DNA of 64,000 nt, from positions 806,001 through 870,000 of the forward strand of contig NZ_JAVXZY010000001.1 of NCBI RefSeq assembly GCF_032337115.1, in the 5' to 3' direction. The notes beneath the pieces are model-generated. The model saw nothing but the letters and a program-made list of their open reading frames with translations, ran no database searches and was not told the origin of the DNA. Made by a program: the position numbers and the translations under genes. Source of the stretch: Roseateles_C aquae (GTDB lineage: Bacteria > Pseudomonadota > Gammaproteobacteria > Burkholderiales > Burkholderiaceae_C). Each line of letters opens with the position of its first letter. Positions within the stretch are counted from its first letter, which is position 1. This document shows positions 32,693-40,468 of this stretch, in pieces.

Positions 32693-33103
32693 TCAGCCGG
32701 CGATCAGCCCCCGAACTTGCGATGGCCAATCAAACTCGGCTAGCGCGCGAGCAAAGACATGCGCTGCCTCAAGCCGGTTTAGCGCAGCATCGTTGGCATC
32801 CAGCAGCCGTGCATTGCTACGGATCATGAACTGATCTAGTACACAGATCTCACTGTCGCCAGGCGCAGCAAACCAGCGCCAAGTTAGGTAAAGCGGCCTT
32901 TCACAGTTCACGCTCAGATAAGTGCAAACGCCAGTGAGGCCTGAGCACATTGGCGTTTCGAAGACGCCTTCGACGCGACTGGTGTAGTGCCCCCATTGAA
33001 CGCGGCAGAGCTCTGGCCAGCGCATAGCGACTCCGAGCCAGTTCGCCCAGTTCTCGGGCGTTGACTCGTAAGCTCGCTCATCAACAAGGTAAGTGGGCAA
33101 CAT
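32693..33103 (-). CDS. Hypothetical protein divergent from the LuxR-type regulator
   Basis: A protein of about 136 residues from the ATG at 33103 (MLPTYLVDERAYES); the frame is open further upstream and the start has no clear ribosome site. Aromatic-rich strands (CRVQWGHYTSRVEGVFETP, PLYLTWRWFAAPGD) are followed by a C-terminal helical half. No family is recognised. Because it is read away from the lux-box-like dyad at 33138-33165, 35 bases upstream of its start, it is a plausible target of the LuxR-type protein. Its end meets the end of the CI-like gene. Confidence 0.55.
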   Translation of the reverse strand: MLPTYLVDERAYESTPENWANWLGVAMRWPELCRVQWGHYTSRVEGVFETPMCSGLTGVCTYLSVNCERPLYLTWRWFAAPGDSEICVLDQFMIRSNARLLDANDAALNRLEAAHVFARALAEFDWPSQVRGLIAG

Positions 33104-33137
33104 CAGGAGGCCGACTTTCCCCGATTTTTGACCTCTG

Positions 33138-33165
33138 CGCAACCTGCAATCAGTAGCAGGTTGCG
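33138..33165. promoter_or_regulatory. lux-box-like dyad
   Basis: CGCAACCTGC (33138-33147) and GCAGGTTGCG (33156-33165) are perfect 10-bp arms around 8 bases. Inside lies ACCTG-N10-CAGGT (33142-33161), the consensus half-sites and spacing of the 20-bp lux box bound by LuxR-type dimers. It lies in the 109-base gap between the divergent gene (start 33103) and the LuxR-type gene (start 33213), about 50 bases from the latter. This suggests autoregulation and control of the divergent gene. Confidence 0.75.
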
Positions 33166-33212
33166 TTAGTCGGCTAACTGAACCACAATCTAACGTCCTA
33201 ATTGGGGTTGCC

Positions 33213-33911
33213 ATGCTTACTTCCAACGCAATCTTTGCCGCGCGTACAGGCAACGAGTTCCGCGATGAGTTGATCCGATTCACGCACGAGCTTGGCTTTC
33301 CGACTTGCGACGTGACAGCGTTCATTCGTCGCGGGAACACTAGTGATGAAGATCACATCTACATCGACAATCTTCCCAGGTCTGACGAATGGAAGCACCT
33401 CGACCCCGGCCTTGGGAAGCGCTGCCCCGTGATGCAACACTGCAAGACTTCCAGCCTGCCTACGGTATGGGATGAGTCGACCTACAGGAAGCACAACTGC
33501 CTCGATATCTTCGATGCTATCTCAGCATTGGGCCTCCGCAGCGGCGCTTCCGTGTCCCTACATCTGCCAAGCATTTGCTTTCAAGTGTCAGTCCACTCTG
33601 ACTTGCCACTTGAATCGAAGGCCCTCGGTCGGACCCTAAGCAAACTCACAAGTTTTGCAAGCGCAGCGCTCGTGCCAGCAGAAGCACTTTTCTTCGCCGC
33701 CTCCTCAGGTTTTGATGTTCAGTCGCTGACCCGCATAGAGCGTGAAGCTTTGGCCTGGATCAGCGATGGCATGACCGTCGAGCAAGTTGCCAGAAAGTTA
33801 TCGATGTCCATTACTGATACTGAACAGATGCTAGGGCTGGCGGCCAAAACATTGGGTTGCAGCTCTTCACAAGGCGCTTCCTTGAAAGCGATGCGGCTGG
33901 GTATCATTTAG
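33213..33911 (+). CDS. LuxR-type transcription regulator encoded by the prophage
   Basis: A 232-residue protein, the usual LuxR/TraR length, with GGGG 5 bases upstream of the ATG. Residues about 15-160 align with the autoinducer-binding domain: W60, then CPV (71-73), then W86 in PTVWDEST, with the same 15-residue spacing as D70-W85 of TraR. Residues 172-232 are a LuxR-type helix-turn-helix (LTRIEREALAWISDGMTVEQ). The Asp that normally binds the acyl-homoserine lactone amide appears to be Cys71, so the ligand may differ. No luxI-type gene is present, so it is a solo receptor. The double-glycine peptide gene follows after 32 bases. Confidence 0.8.
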   Translation: MLTSNAIFAARTGNEFRDELIRFTHELGFPTCDVTAFIRRGNTSDEDHIYIDNLPRSDEWKHLDPGLGKRCPVMQHCKTSSLPTVWDESTYRKHNCLDIFDAISALGLRSGASVSLHLPSICFQVSVHSDLPLESKALGRTLSKLTSFASAALVPAEALFFAASSGFDVQSLTRIEREALAWISDGMTVEQVARKLSMSITDTEQMLGLAAKTLGCSSSQGASLKAMRLGII

Positions 33912-33943
33912 ACCGCTCTGCCACACCACTTTTTGGAGAACCC

Positions 33944-34087
33944 ATGAATGAGCATCTGAACCCGGTCGACCAGCCTGTTGAATTGTCCGACGAAGATCTG
34001 AAGCACGTCGCCGGCGGGAATGACACCCCACCGCCGCCGCCCCAGCCGCAAGCGGAAGTCACCCCCGGCCCACTGCCAACGCACTAA
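33944..34087 (+). CDS. Double-glycine leader peptide (bacteriocin- or pheromone-like)
   Basis: A 47-residue peptide with a strong ribosome site (GGAGA, 6 bases before the ATG at 33944). Residues 13-25 read ELSDEDLKHVAGG, the classic double-glycine leader recognised by C39-peptidase ABC exporters: hydrophobic residues at -12, -7 and -4, and GG at -2 and -1. Cleavage after Gly25 would release a 22-residue proline-rich peptide (NDTPPPPPQPQ...). It lies between the LuxR-type gene and a strong terminator, so the two form one small unit. No exporter gene is in the window; host machinery would be needed. It could be a secreted signal or a microcin-like peptide. Confidence 0.72.
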   Translation: MNEHLNPVDQPVELSDEDLKHVAGGNDTPPPPPQPQAEVTPGPLPTH

Positions 34088-34110
34088 GGCGACAACACCC
34101 GTCGGTAACG

Positions 34111-34134
34111 GCCCGCCTCAGGCGGGCTTTTTTT
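34111..34134 (+). terminator. Rho-independent terminator of the LuxR-peptide unit
   Basis: GCCCGCC (34111-34117) and GGCGGGC (34121-34127) form a perfect stem around TCA, followed by seven T (34128-34134). It separates the regulator-peptide unit from the early operon promoter at 34155. Confidence 0.9.
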
Positions 34135-34146
34135 CGCCCGAAATGG

Positions 34147-34209
34147 TTAGCGTATTGACATTGTTAGTACGCCTGCTAATCTCCCGCTTACCAACTAGCG
34201 GAGTTAGCA
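34147..34209 (+). promoter_or_regulatory. Early promoter with repeated operator-like motifs
   Basis: A consensus -35 TTGACA (34155-34160) is followed after 16 bases by TAATCT (34177-34182), a weak -10. Around it lie repeated short elements, TTAGCG (34147), TTAGTAC (34165), GCTAAT (34175) and TTAGCA (34204). They resemble the TTAG/CTAA palindrome in the cro-cI gap. This is the likely early lytic promoter, repressed by the CI-like protein. A ribosome site GGAG (34200-34203) precedes the first gene. Confidence 0.6.
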
Positions 34210-34599
34210 ATGGAGAGCCAATCCGGAATCCAGTCTCTTGCAGGCACCCAGTCCCCGACTGCGCAATCACCCGATCCCAGCCGCATCGTCGCAGTCGTGC
34301 ATCACTCTCGGCGGGCGCTGAAGCCAGTTGTCGGCCGCTCCAGCTGGTGCCGCCGTGCGCACGCTTACCTGAAAGCCTGGGGACTGCGCCGCCGCATCAG
34401 CCGGCTTGAGAACGCACGTGTTGAGTTGGTGCACTGGATGGCGATGGACGAGGCCTCTTGCGCCGCCATGCGTATCGACTACAAGAAGAGTCCGGTGCTG
34501 ATGGACCGCATGGCCCGCGACAAGATCGAACTGGCCAACATGGAGGCCCGCATCGAGCAGATGCTGGACGACCTGCAGGCGATGGAGCAAGCGCTGTGA
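34210..34599 (+). CDS. First early-operon protein, coiled coil, unknown function
   Basis: A 129-residue protein. The N-terminal 35 residues are Ser/Gln/Pro-rich and look disordered; a basic segment follows (RRAHAYLKAWGLRRRISRLENA). The rest is a charged helix with heptad spacing (DKIELANMEARIEQMLDDLQAMEQAL) suited to a coiled-coil dimer. First gene behind the early promoter, so made early after induction. No family recognised. Its stop overlaps the next GTG start. Confidence 0.65.
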   Translation: MESQSGIQSLAGTQSPTAQSPDPSRIVAVVHHSRRALKPVVGRSSWCRRAHAYLKAWGLRRRISRLENARVELVHWMAMDEASCAAMRIDYKKSPVLMDRMARDKIELANMEARIEQMLDDLQAMEQAL

Positions 34600-34940
34600 G
34601 CCGCGCCCTTGCCCTCACTGGAACCGCCCAGCGCGCACTGGCCGCTTACATGGTGAAGCGCCTGACGAAGGAGCTGGCCGAGGCAGCCACCAAAGCTGAA
34701 CAGCCAGGCGCCTACGCGAAGGCGGACGCCGCCAGCATGCGGAACACTTCGCTCGAATACGCCCTCGTTTGCCTCATTGGAGCGCTCGGTGGTGAAGCGG
34801 CTGAGCGCGAATTCAGGCAGTCGCTGGGCAAGCACTGGAACGAGGAGCAGAGCATCCCTCTTCAGGGCCAGTCGATCCGCGAGCACGCCTACATGCTTGC
34901 CAATTCAGCCGGGCTGGCAGCGCGGAGAGCAGCATGCTGA
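34596..34940 (+). CDS. Hypothetical early protein
   Basis: A 114-residue protein starting at the GTG at 34596, which overlaps the preceding TGA (GTGA). It is helical throughout (AYMVKRLTKELAEAATKAEQ, SLEYALVCLIGALGG, SIREHAYMLANSAG). It looks like a small soluble phage accessory protein of unknown function. Coupling on both sides supports it as real. Confidence 0.6.
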   Translation: MSRALALTGTAQRALAAYMVKRLTKELAEAATKAEQPGAYAKADAASMRNTSLEYALVCLIGALGGEAAEREFRQSLGKHWNEEQSIPLQGQSIREHAYMLANSAGLAARRAAC

Positions 34941-35173
34941 GCTCGCTCAACCCTATCCCAGCTCCCAACGCGTGGATGGCTGCCGAGTCGCGCAGCTATC
35001 GCGCTTGCGCCCTGTGCGAACACGGCGCCGGCGATCTGCTGCACCGCGTGTGCTGCTGCCCCGGCCAGGTGCCGCGCGGCGGCATGCCGGTGAGCCTCGC
35101 GCGCTCTGCCACGGGGCCTTGCGGCCCGGATGCGCGGCACATGTCAGCCCCGTGGCTGCGCCTGCAGGCCTGA
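34934..35173 (+). CDS. Small Cys-rich early protein
   Basis: A 79-residue protein that overlaps the previous gene by 7 bases. It has seven Cys and a His-containing set (YRACALCEHGAGDLLHRVCCCPGQ, then TGPCGPDARHM), which suggests a zinc-binding fold. It may be a phage inhibitor or adaptor protein. I do not recognise a family. Confidence 0.5.
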   Translation: MLSSLNPIPAPNAWMAAESRSYRACALCEHGAGDLLHRVCCCPGQVPRGGMPVSLARSATGPCGPDARHMSAPWLRLQA

Positions 35174-35175
35174 GC

Positions 35176-35520
35176 ATGCAGCGCGATCTGCAGCCCACCA
35201 GCGAGGACCTCCAGACCGCCTGGGATCTCGTCGCGCACCGTGATTGGCCCAGTCTGCACGAGCTGGCCCTCGCAGCCGCTCGCTACAAGGTGCTGCAGGG
35301 CGCCGCGCTGCGCGTCGCCCGCGGCGAACGCGTCACCCGCGACAACACGCCCGAGCCGCAGGCCCCCGCTGTGCAAACGCCTGCACACGCGGGAGCCTCG
35401 CACGCCCCTCACTCGCAGCACCGCTCCGCTGGCCCGGTGCTGCCCAGCGTCCACCCGCACAGCCACGCACGCGCCTTCGACGCCAAACGCGCAGCTGCCG
35501 GCGACCGCGACGACGACTGA
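35176..35520 (+). CDS. Hypothetical early protein with disordered tail
   Basis: A 114-residue protein from the ATG at 35176, two bases after the preceding stop. The N-terminal half has a helical block (EDLQTAWDLVAHRDWPSLHE, then ALAAARYKVLQGAALRV). The C-terminal half is Ala/Pro/His-rich and probably disordered, ending in GDRDDD. Unknown function. Confidence 0.5.
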   Translation: MQRDLQPTSEDLQTAWDLVAHRDWPSLHELALAAARYKVLQGAALRVARGERVTRDNTPEPQAPAVQTPAHAGASHAPHSQHRSAGPVLPSVHPHSHARAFDAKRAAAGDRDDD

Positions 35521-35556
35521 CCGGCCAGCACCACCACCCACATACGAGGCACCACC

Positions 35557-36090
35557 ATGCCGCACCACCACAAGCGCCACGACCGGCGCGACCGCTTCGC
35601 CCACGCTGCATTTGCCATCCCGCTGGAGGAAACGCCACTGGGCATTGCGCTCAACCAGGCCGCCACACTGCTGCCTGCCGAGCGCGCGCTGATCACCGAG
35701 CCAATGCAGGCGGCCTTTGACGCGCTGCGCGCGGCCCAGGGCGACGCAAGCCAGCTGGCACACATCATCGACGCCATCAACATCGGCAACGAGATCGCCC
35801 GCCGCTACCAGATCGCCTCAGACCACCAGGCCACTCGCGATGCCGCCCAGGCTGCTGTTATCGCGCTGCTCGAACGCGCCCAGGCTACGGGCCGCTGGAC
35901 GCTACGCGGCGCCGAGATCGCGGCATTTGACGACGCGCTGTGGATCTTCAGCGTGCAGCTGCAGTTCGTCAGCCGCGGCGAACTGGCGACCTGCACCCGA
36001 GTGCTCAAGGCCCGGGCGCGCTCAGCACTGGCTGGCAACACGGGCCCGGGCGTGCGCGTCTTCAATGCGCCCGCGCCATCGCACGCGTGA
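35557..36090 (+). CDS. Hypothetical early protein, helical
   Basis: A 177-residue protein beginning with a His/Arg-rich stretch (MPHHHKRHDRRDRF). It continues as an all-helical protein with no catalytic motif visible (TPLGIALNQAATLLPAERAL, HIIDAINIGNEIARRYQIA, AAVIALLERAQATGRW). Similar-sized proteins occur in early operons of Burkholderiales prophages, from memory only. Unknown function. Confidence 0.55.
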   Translation: MPHHHKRHDRRDRFAHAAFAIPLEETPLGIALNQAATLLPAERALITEPMQAAFDALRAAQGDASQLAHIIDAINIGNEIARRYQIASDHQATRDAAQAAVIALLERAQATGRWTLRGAEIAAFDDALWIFSVQLQFVSRGELATCTRVLKARARSALAGNTGPGVRVFNAPAPSHA

Positions 36091-36101
36091 AAGGGCCCGC
36101 C

Positions 36102-36743
36102 ATGATCTACACCCCACGCGACGGCTCGGTGGCAGATCGCTACCTCACCTGGCTGCGCGCCAATCCGCTCGAAGAGCTGACGGCGCTTGAGATCGCGCAG
36201 CGCTTCGGCACGAGCAGCGCCAGCATCCCCGCCCTTCTCGCCTCAGCGCTACAGAGCAAGATGCTTACGCGCCAACGCGATGCGCAGGGCAACATGGTGT
36301 ACATCGCCGGCCCCGAGTTGGCGAGGGTGCGCCCCGCCCAAGCGCCGGCAGCGGCCAAGGAAGGCGCGGTGCCAGTGCTCACCGCCGCCACGACACTCAC
36401 ATGGCCGGCCGAAGTGCCGCCGCTTGACCTCGTCATTCCTGTGATGGCCACCGGCAAGCCAGCCAGCAAAAGCCCAACCCCCTTGCTGGACCTGAACGCC
36501 ATCACCGTGCGCCGCGGCATCCCTGCGCCTGTCACCCGCGAGAGCATCCAGCGGGCGTTCTTCAAGCTGCTTGATCGCTTGGACGCGCCGAGCAGCGGTG
36601 CCGACGTTCAGTCCCATTACCGCGCGCCGCTGCAGCGCGCCATTCGCCAATACGTGGCCCAAGCCCCGCACCAGGACAAGCGCTTCTGCCTGCTTCCGAG
36701 TGACCAGGGCAAGGCCTTCTTCCTGCTCTATCGCGAGGCCTGA
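36102..36743 (+). CDS. Winged-helix-like early protein
   Basis: A 213-residue protein. I chose the ATG at 36102 because AAAGGG lies 6 bases upstream; a GTG at 36087 overlapping the preceding stop is possible. Residues about 18-65 fit a winged helix: ELTALEIAQRFGTSSASIPA, then a second helix and the wing RQRDAQGNMVYIAG. The middle is Pro/Ala-rich and the end is compact (RAPLQRAIRQYVAQAPHQDK). It could bind DNA as a regulator or as a replication accessory; it lies just before the ParB-like gene. Confidence 0.55.
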   Translation: MIYTPRDGSVADRYLTWLRANPLEELTALEIAQRFGTSSASIPALLASALQSKMLTRQRDAQGNMVYIAGPELARVRPAQAPAAAKEGAVPVLTAATTLTWPAEVPPLDLVIPVMATGKPASKSPTPLLDLNAITVRRGIPAPVTRESIQRAFFKLLDRLDAPSSGADVQSHYRAPLQRAIRQYVAQAPHQDKRFCLLPSDQGKAFFLLYREA

Positions 36744-36749
36744 TTTGCC

Positions 36750-38735
36750 ATGAGTACCACCGCAATTGAACCGTTGAACCCCTCCACCGCCGAGGCCGCC
36801 CAGCACCTGCCGCTGACGCTGTTCCGCCGCAGCCCGACGAATCCGCGCACGCGCTTCACGCCGGCCAAGATCACCGAGCTGGCCCAGAGCATCAAGAAGC
36901 TCGGCGGCAATTTCACCCCGATCCTGGCGCGACCGAACCCTGACTACACGCCGACGAACGGACAGCCCCCGTTTGAGATCGTGGCCGGCGAGCGCCGCTG
37001 GCGTGCCAGCATCGAGGCGCAGATGCCCACCATCCTGGCGCTGGTGCGCAACCTCACCGACTTTGAGGCGCTGGAGATTCAGCTGATCGAGAACATCGAC
37101 CGCGAGGATCTGCACCCAATGGAAGAGGCCCATGGCATGCAGGCGCTGTTGCGGCAGCCCAAGGGGCTACAGGGCTACACCAGCGTGGACGAGCTGGCGG
37201 CGCGCCTGAGCCGCAGCCGCCGCTGGGTCTACAACCGGCTGCAGCTGCTGCAGCTCTGCCCTGCCGCACAAGAGGCTTTCCTCGACGACAAGCTGCAGGC
37301 CACGGTGGCGCTGCTGATCGCGCGCATGCCCAACGAAGCCCAGCAGACCGAAGCCACGGAGCGCCTGCTCGCCGGTTGGGGCGGCGAGCCCTTCAGCTAC
37401 CGCGCCGCCAGCGAGTTCCTGCAAAAGGAATACATGCTGCGCCTGGACGCTGCGCCCTTCGATGTGCATGCGATCTACCCGACAGCAGGCCCCTGCGGCA
37501 ACTGCGCCAAGCGCAGCGGCGCCACGCCAGAGCTGTTCGACGACGTCAAGGGCGGCGACATGTGCCAGGACAGCGCTTGCTACCACGCCAAGGAAGCGGA
37601 CGCCCGCGACGCTCTGCTGCAGTCCGCGCGCGACGCCGGCCACACCATGATTGCTGGCGAGGATGCCCGCCGCATGGTGCCCAGCCCCAACTACCTGCCG
37701 CCTGGCCATCTGTGGTTCGACCAAGCCGCTCCCACGCTCACTGCCGACCCGCGCACGCTGCGCGAGTTGTTTGGCGCGAAGCAACGCGACGCCGTCACGG
37801 TCGACCACCCGAGCGGCAAGATCTACACGCTGGTGCCCATTGCATCGGCCAAGAAGGTACTCAAGGCCAAGGGGCTGTTGCGTGAAGAGGCGCCCGCGCC
37901 GGCTGAAGCGCCCCGCCCAACGTTGTCGGCTGCAGCCGCTGCCGTCAGCCCGCCTGCAGCTACCCCAAAGCAGCCTGCGCCCACTGCCGAAAAGCCTCGC
38001 ACCGCTGCGCAGCTGGAGGCCGCCATCGAAACGCGCGCCAACGCCTTGCTCGGGCAGATGCTGTTCAAGGCCATCGGTGATGCACTGAGTGCGGCCGAGG
38101 AGCCACCGCTGCTGATCCTGCGCTTGGCGATCCGCCAGCTGATGGAGCACACCAGCGCCGAGGGCAACCAGCTGCTGTTCGACGCACGCGGCTGGAAGCA
38201 GCCGACCTCCAGCGGCCGATACGACGATGCGCTGGCTTCCGAGCTCGGCCAGCTGGACGGCGGCGAACTCGCCGAGGTGCTGGGCCTGGCGCTCTGCGCC
38301 GAGGACCTGACGGACGAGGGCCGCTGCCTGGAAGTCATGCGCGACGAAGATCTGCCCGCGCTGCGCCTGGCTGATGTGTTGTGCATCGATGCGACCTCGA
38401 TCGAGGACGAAGCCCGCGATGCCGCCGAGCTGCAGATCGGCAACGAAGAGCAGCGCCGCCGAGGCATCGCTGCGGCGCCCAAGCCCGATGCCACTGCCGC
38501 CTTCATCACGGCACACGCAGCGCCCGCCGTGGCATCCAAGCCCGGCGCCAAGGTTCAGATCAAGTACCGCAACCCGGCGACCGGCGAGACCTGGAGCGGC
38601 CGTGGCCTGCAGCCCCGCTGGCTGAAGGCCGCCCTCGCCGCCGGCAAGACGCTTGCCGACTTCGACACCAGCATCGCGTCCGCGGACACCGCGCCTGCCG
38701 CCAACGATGAGGCCGAGGAGGCCGCAGCAGCATGA
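36750..38735 (+). CDS. ParB-like protein with a C-terminal H-NS-type domain
   Basis: A 661-residue protein. Residues about 20-170 are a ParB/Srx domain: box I-like RSPTNPRTRFTPAKITELAQ, box II GERRWRA (80-86), box III ENIDRED (114-120), then a helix-turn-helix (SVDELAARLSRSRRWVYNRL). A zinc-like cluster of Cys249, Cys252, Cys272 and Cys277 follows. After a long Ala/Pro linker and a helical part, residues about 601-640 are an H-NS-type DNA-binding motif (KYRNPATGETWSGRG). ParB-like phage proteins often act as CTP-dependent DNA-binding factors; an H-NS tail would add AT-tract binding or silencing. The fusion is unusual. Confidence 0.8.
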   Translation: MSTTAIEPLNPSTAEAAQHLPLTLFRRSPTNPRTRFTPAKITELAQSIKKLGGNFTPILARPNPDYTPTNGQPPFEIVAGERRWRASIEAQMPTILALVRNLTDFEALEIQLIENIDREDLHPMEEAHGMQALLRQPKGLQGYTSVDELAARLSRSRRWVYNRLQLLQLCPAAQEAFLDDKLQATVALLIARMPNEAQQTEATERLLAGWGGEPFSYRAASEFLQKEYMLRLDAAPFDVHAIYPTAGPCGNCAKRSGATPELFDDVKGGDMCQDSACYHAKEADARDALLQSARDAGHTMIAGEDARRMVPSPNYLPPGHLWFDQAAPTLTADPRTLRELFGAKQRDAVTVDHPSGKIYTLVPIASAKKVLKAKGLLREEAPAPAEAPRPTLSAAAAAVSPPAATPKQPAPTAEKPRTAAQLEAAIETRANALLGQMLFKAIGDALSAAEEPPLLILRLAIRQLMEHTSAEGNQLLFDARGWKQPTSSGRYDDALASELGQLDGGELAEVLGLALCAEDLTDEGRCLEVMRDEDLPALRLADVLCIDATSIEDEARDAAELQIGNEEQRRRGIAAAPKPDATAAFITAHAAPAVASKPGAKVQIKYRNPATGETWSGRGLQPRWLKAALAAGKTLADFDTSIASADTAPAANDEAEEAAAA

Positions 38736-38929
38736 TGCCCATCCAACCCATCGAACACGCCAAGATCGCCTGCTACGGCATCTGCTGCGCGAAGCATGGC
38801 GACTGCCAGCACTACCACGCTGTAGAGGCCGCCACGACCCATCACGTGATCGCCAGCTGCGACGACGGACACGGCCATCTGCCGGCGTTCAAGGCCGTCA
38901 GCCGAGAAACTGCAGCGGAGGCCACATGA
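38732..38929 (+). CDS. Small Cys/His-rich protein
   Basis: A 65-residue protein whose start overlaps the ParB-like stop (ATGA). It has a dense set of Cys and His (ACYGICCAKHGDCQHYHAVE, then HHVIASCDDGHGHLP), which suggests zinc binding. Coupled to the next gene by another ATGA. Unknown function. Confidence 0.5.
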   Translation: MMPIQPIEHAKIACYGICCAKHGDCQHYHAVEAATTHHVIASCDDGHGHLPAFKAVSRETAAEAT

Positions 38930-39306
38930 ATACACCGGAAGGCCTCTCCCCTGCCGCCGACTTCATCGGCAAGACAGTCCTTGTCACAACGGACAACTGG
39001 TTCTATGCGCCCAATGGCTGCCAGTACAGAGCCGCCTTCGGCACCTTGCTGAGCATCGACACCGCCGAGCAAACGCTAGGCGTAAAGCCCAACGGGCGAA
39101 GCACGAACTGGTACCTGCGCATCGGCAAGCTCGTCATCGCTGGCTGCCAGGTGCACTACGTGTTGGCTTGCGACGGCTGCAATCTCGGCCAAGCGGCAGA
39201 TTGGACTGCCAACGATGGCAAGCTCAACCAGTACGAGCGCCCTCCAGCCATCTTCGATGCCGACAACAACGCCACCTGGCCTGCAACCGCAACGGAGGCC
39301 ACTTGA
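38926..39306 (+). CDS. Hypothetical early protein
   Basis: A 126-residue protein from the ATG at 38926, overlapping the previous stop. It has a beta-rich start (KTVLVTTDNWFYAPNGCQYR) and a middle CNLGQAADW. Strands such as NWYLRIGKLVIAGCQVHYVL point to a small beta barrel. No family recognised. Confidence 0.5.
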   Translation: MNTPEGLSPAADFIGKTVLVTTDNWFYAPNGCQYRAAFGTLLSIDTAEQTLGVKPNGRSTNWYLRIGKLVIAGCQVHYVLACDGCNLGQAADWTANDGKLNQYERPPAIFDADNNATWPATATEAT

Positions 39307-40190
39307 GCGACGACGCTTTCTCCCTCAACCGGGACGTGCACGCGGCACTGCCCAGAGACGCCATCGCCGCGCATGCGGCGGTGGACGCCCTATTGTTTGA
39401 GTTCCAGGCACAAGAAGCCCGCACCGATGCAGCCTACAAAGAGCGCAACCAGGTGGTCGCCGCGCTGGCCCGATGCTTTCCTTCGGGCATAGCGCAAACG
39501 CCCATCGAGGGCTGGGCGCCTGAGTGGTGTAACTGCGTCTATATCGATCTGCCCACCGGCCAGGCCAGCTGGCACTTCCACACCCGCGAGGCGCACCTTT
39601 TCGCTGGATTGCCTAACTACCCAGGTCAATGGGATGGGCACACCACCGAGGAGAAATACGAACGCCTCGCGCGACTGACTGCCACGCCCAAGGTTGAGCA
39701 GCTGGCCGCAGCGATGCCTGTGTGCTCATGCCCAAGCGGCGATGGTTCGCTGCGCTGGCCGTGCTCGGTCCATCCAGCAGCACCACAAGCGCAGCCCGAC
39801 CAAGCAACCAACGCAGGGCTGATCGCTGCAGACGGCCACTTGTCAGCGTTGGTTGACGAGGCACAGGGCCTGCTTGCTGAGCTGGTGGAATATGCCCGCG
39901 CCCTTGAAAGCAACACACGCGGCGGCCAGTCTGAGCGCGGCGAGGTGCCGCTGATGGACCGAGTTGATGACTGGCTTGCGGCCCGACCGGATGTTGAGCC
40001 GGCACCACAAGTGCGTGAGCCGATGAGCCCGGAGGAAGAGCTGCGCGAATTCGAAGCTCATGCGTCAGAACTTGGTCTTGATCTGACGCGCTTCGATGGC
40101 ATAGCAGCACCGTGGCGCAGCGTCGAAACCAGCAAGCACTGGCAGACGTGGAGAGCCCGCGCCGGCATCGGCGGCAACGGAGGTGTGTGA
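39303..40190 (+). CDS. Hypothetical early protein with WDGHTTEEKYERL motif
   Basis: A 295-residue protein if started at the TTG at 39303 that overlaps the previous stop (TTGA). It contains EWCNCVYIDLPTGQASWHFH and GLPNYPGQWDGHTTEEKYER, a block seen in many phage early proteins of unknown role. A Cys-rich CSCPSGDGSLRWPCSVHP segment and a charged helical C-terminus follow. Its stop overlaps the next ATG (TGATG). Confidence 0.6.
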   Translation: MSDDAFSLNRDVHAALPRDAIAAHAAVDALLFEFQAQEARTDAAYKERNQVVAALARCFPSGIAQTPIEGWAPEWCNCVYIDLPTGQASWHFHTREAHLFAGLPNYPGQWDGHTTEEKYERLARLTATPKVEQLAAAMPVCSCPSGDGSLRWPCSVHPAAPQAQPDQATNAGLIAADGHLSALVDEAQGLLAELVEYARALESNTRGGQSERGEVPLMDRVDDWLAARPDVEPAPQVREPMSPEEELREFEAHASELGLDLTRFDGIAAPWRSVETSKHWQTWRARAGIGGNGGV

Positions 40191-40468
40191 TGTTCGGACT
40201 CACCAAACGCGAACAGCGCTGGAAGGCCGAGCAGCAGGCTGCCGATCTGTATCTCAGCCTCGTCGGCACAACGCTCAAAGCCGCCGCAGCCGTGCGCGTG
40301 GCCGAGGTGGAGGCTGATGCCGAGCTGGTCCGACTTCGCCAGGAAAACGCCAGCCTCGTCAGCGACCTCCAGATGAGCACTCGCGTCATCAACATGCAGA
40401 TCCAGACCATCAAGGAACTGGAGGCGCAGATCGCCGCACTTTCCAACGGCAACCGAGGACAGCCATGA
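40190..40468 (+). CDS. Hypothetical coiled-coil early protein
   Basis: A 92-residue protein with GGAGG upstream of the ATG at 40190. It starts MFGLTKREQRWKAEQQAADL and continues as a long heptad helix (ADAELVRLRQENASLVSDLQ, INMQIQTIKELEAQIAAL), almost certainly a coiled-coil dimer. Coupled to the next gene by ATGA. Unknown function. Confidence 0.6.
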   Translation: MFGLTKREQRWKAEQQAADLYLSLVGTTLKAAAAVRVAEVEADAELVRLRQENASLVSDLQMSTRVINMQIQTIKELEAQIAALSNGNRGQP

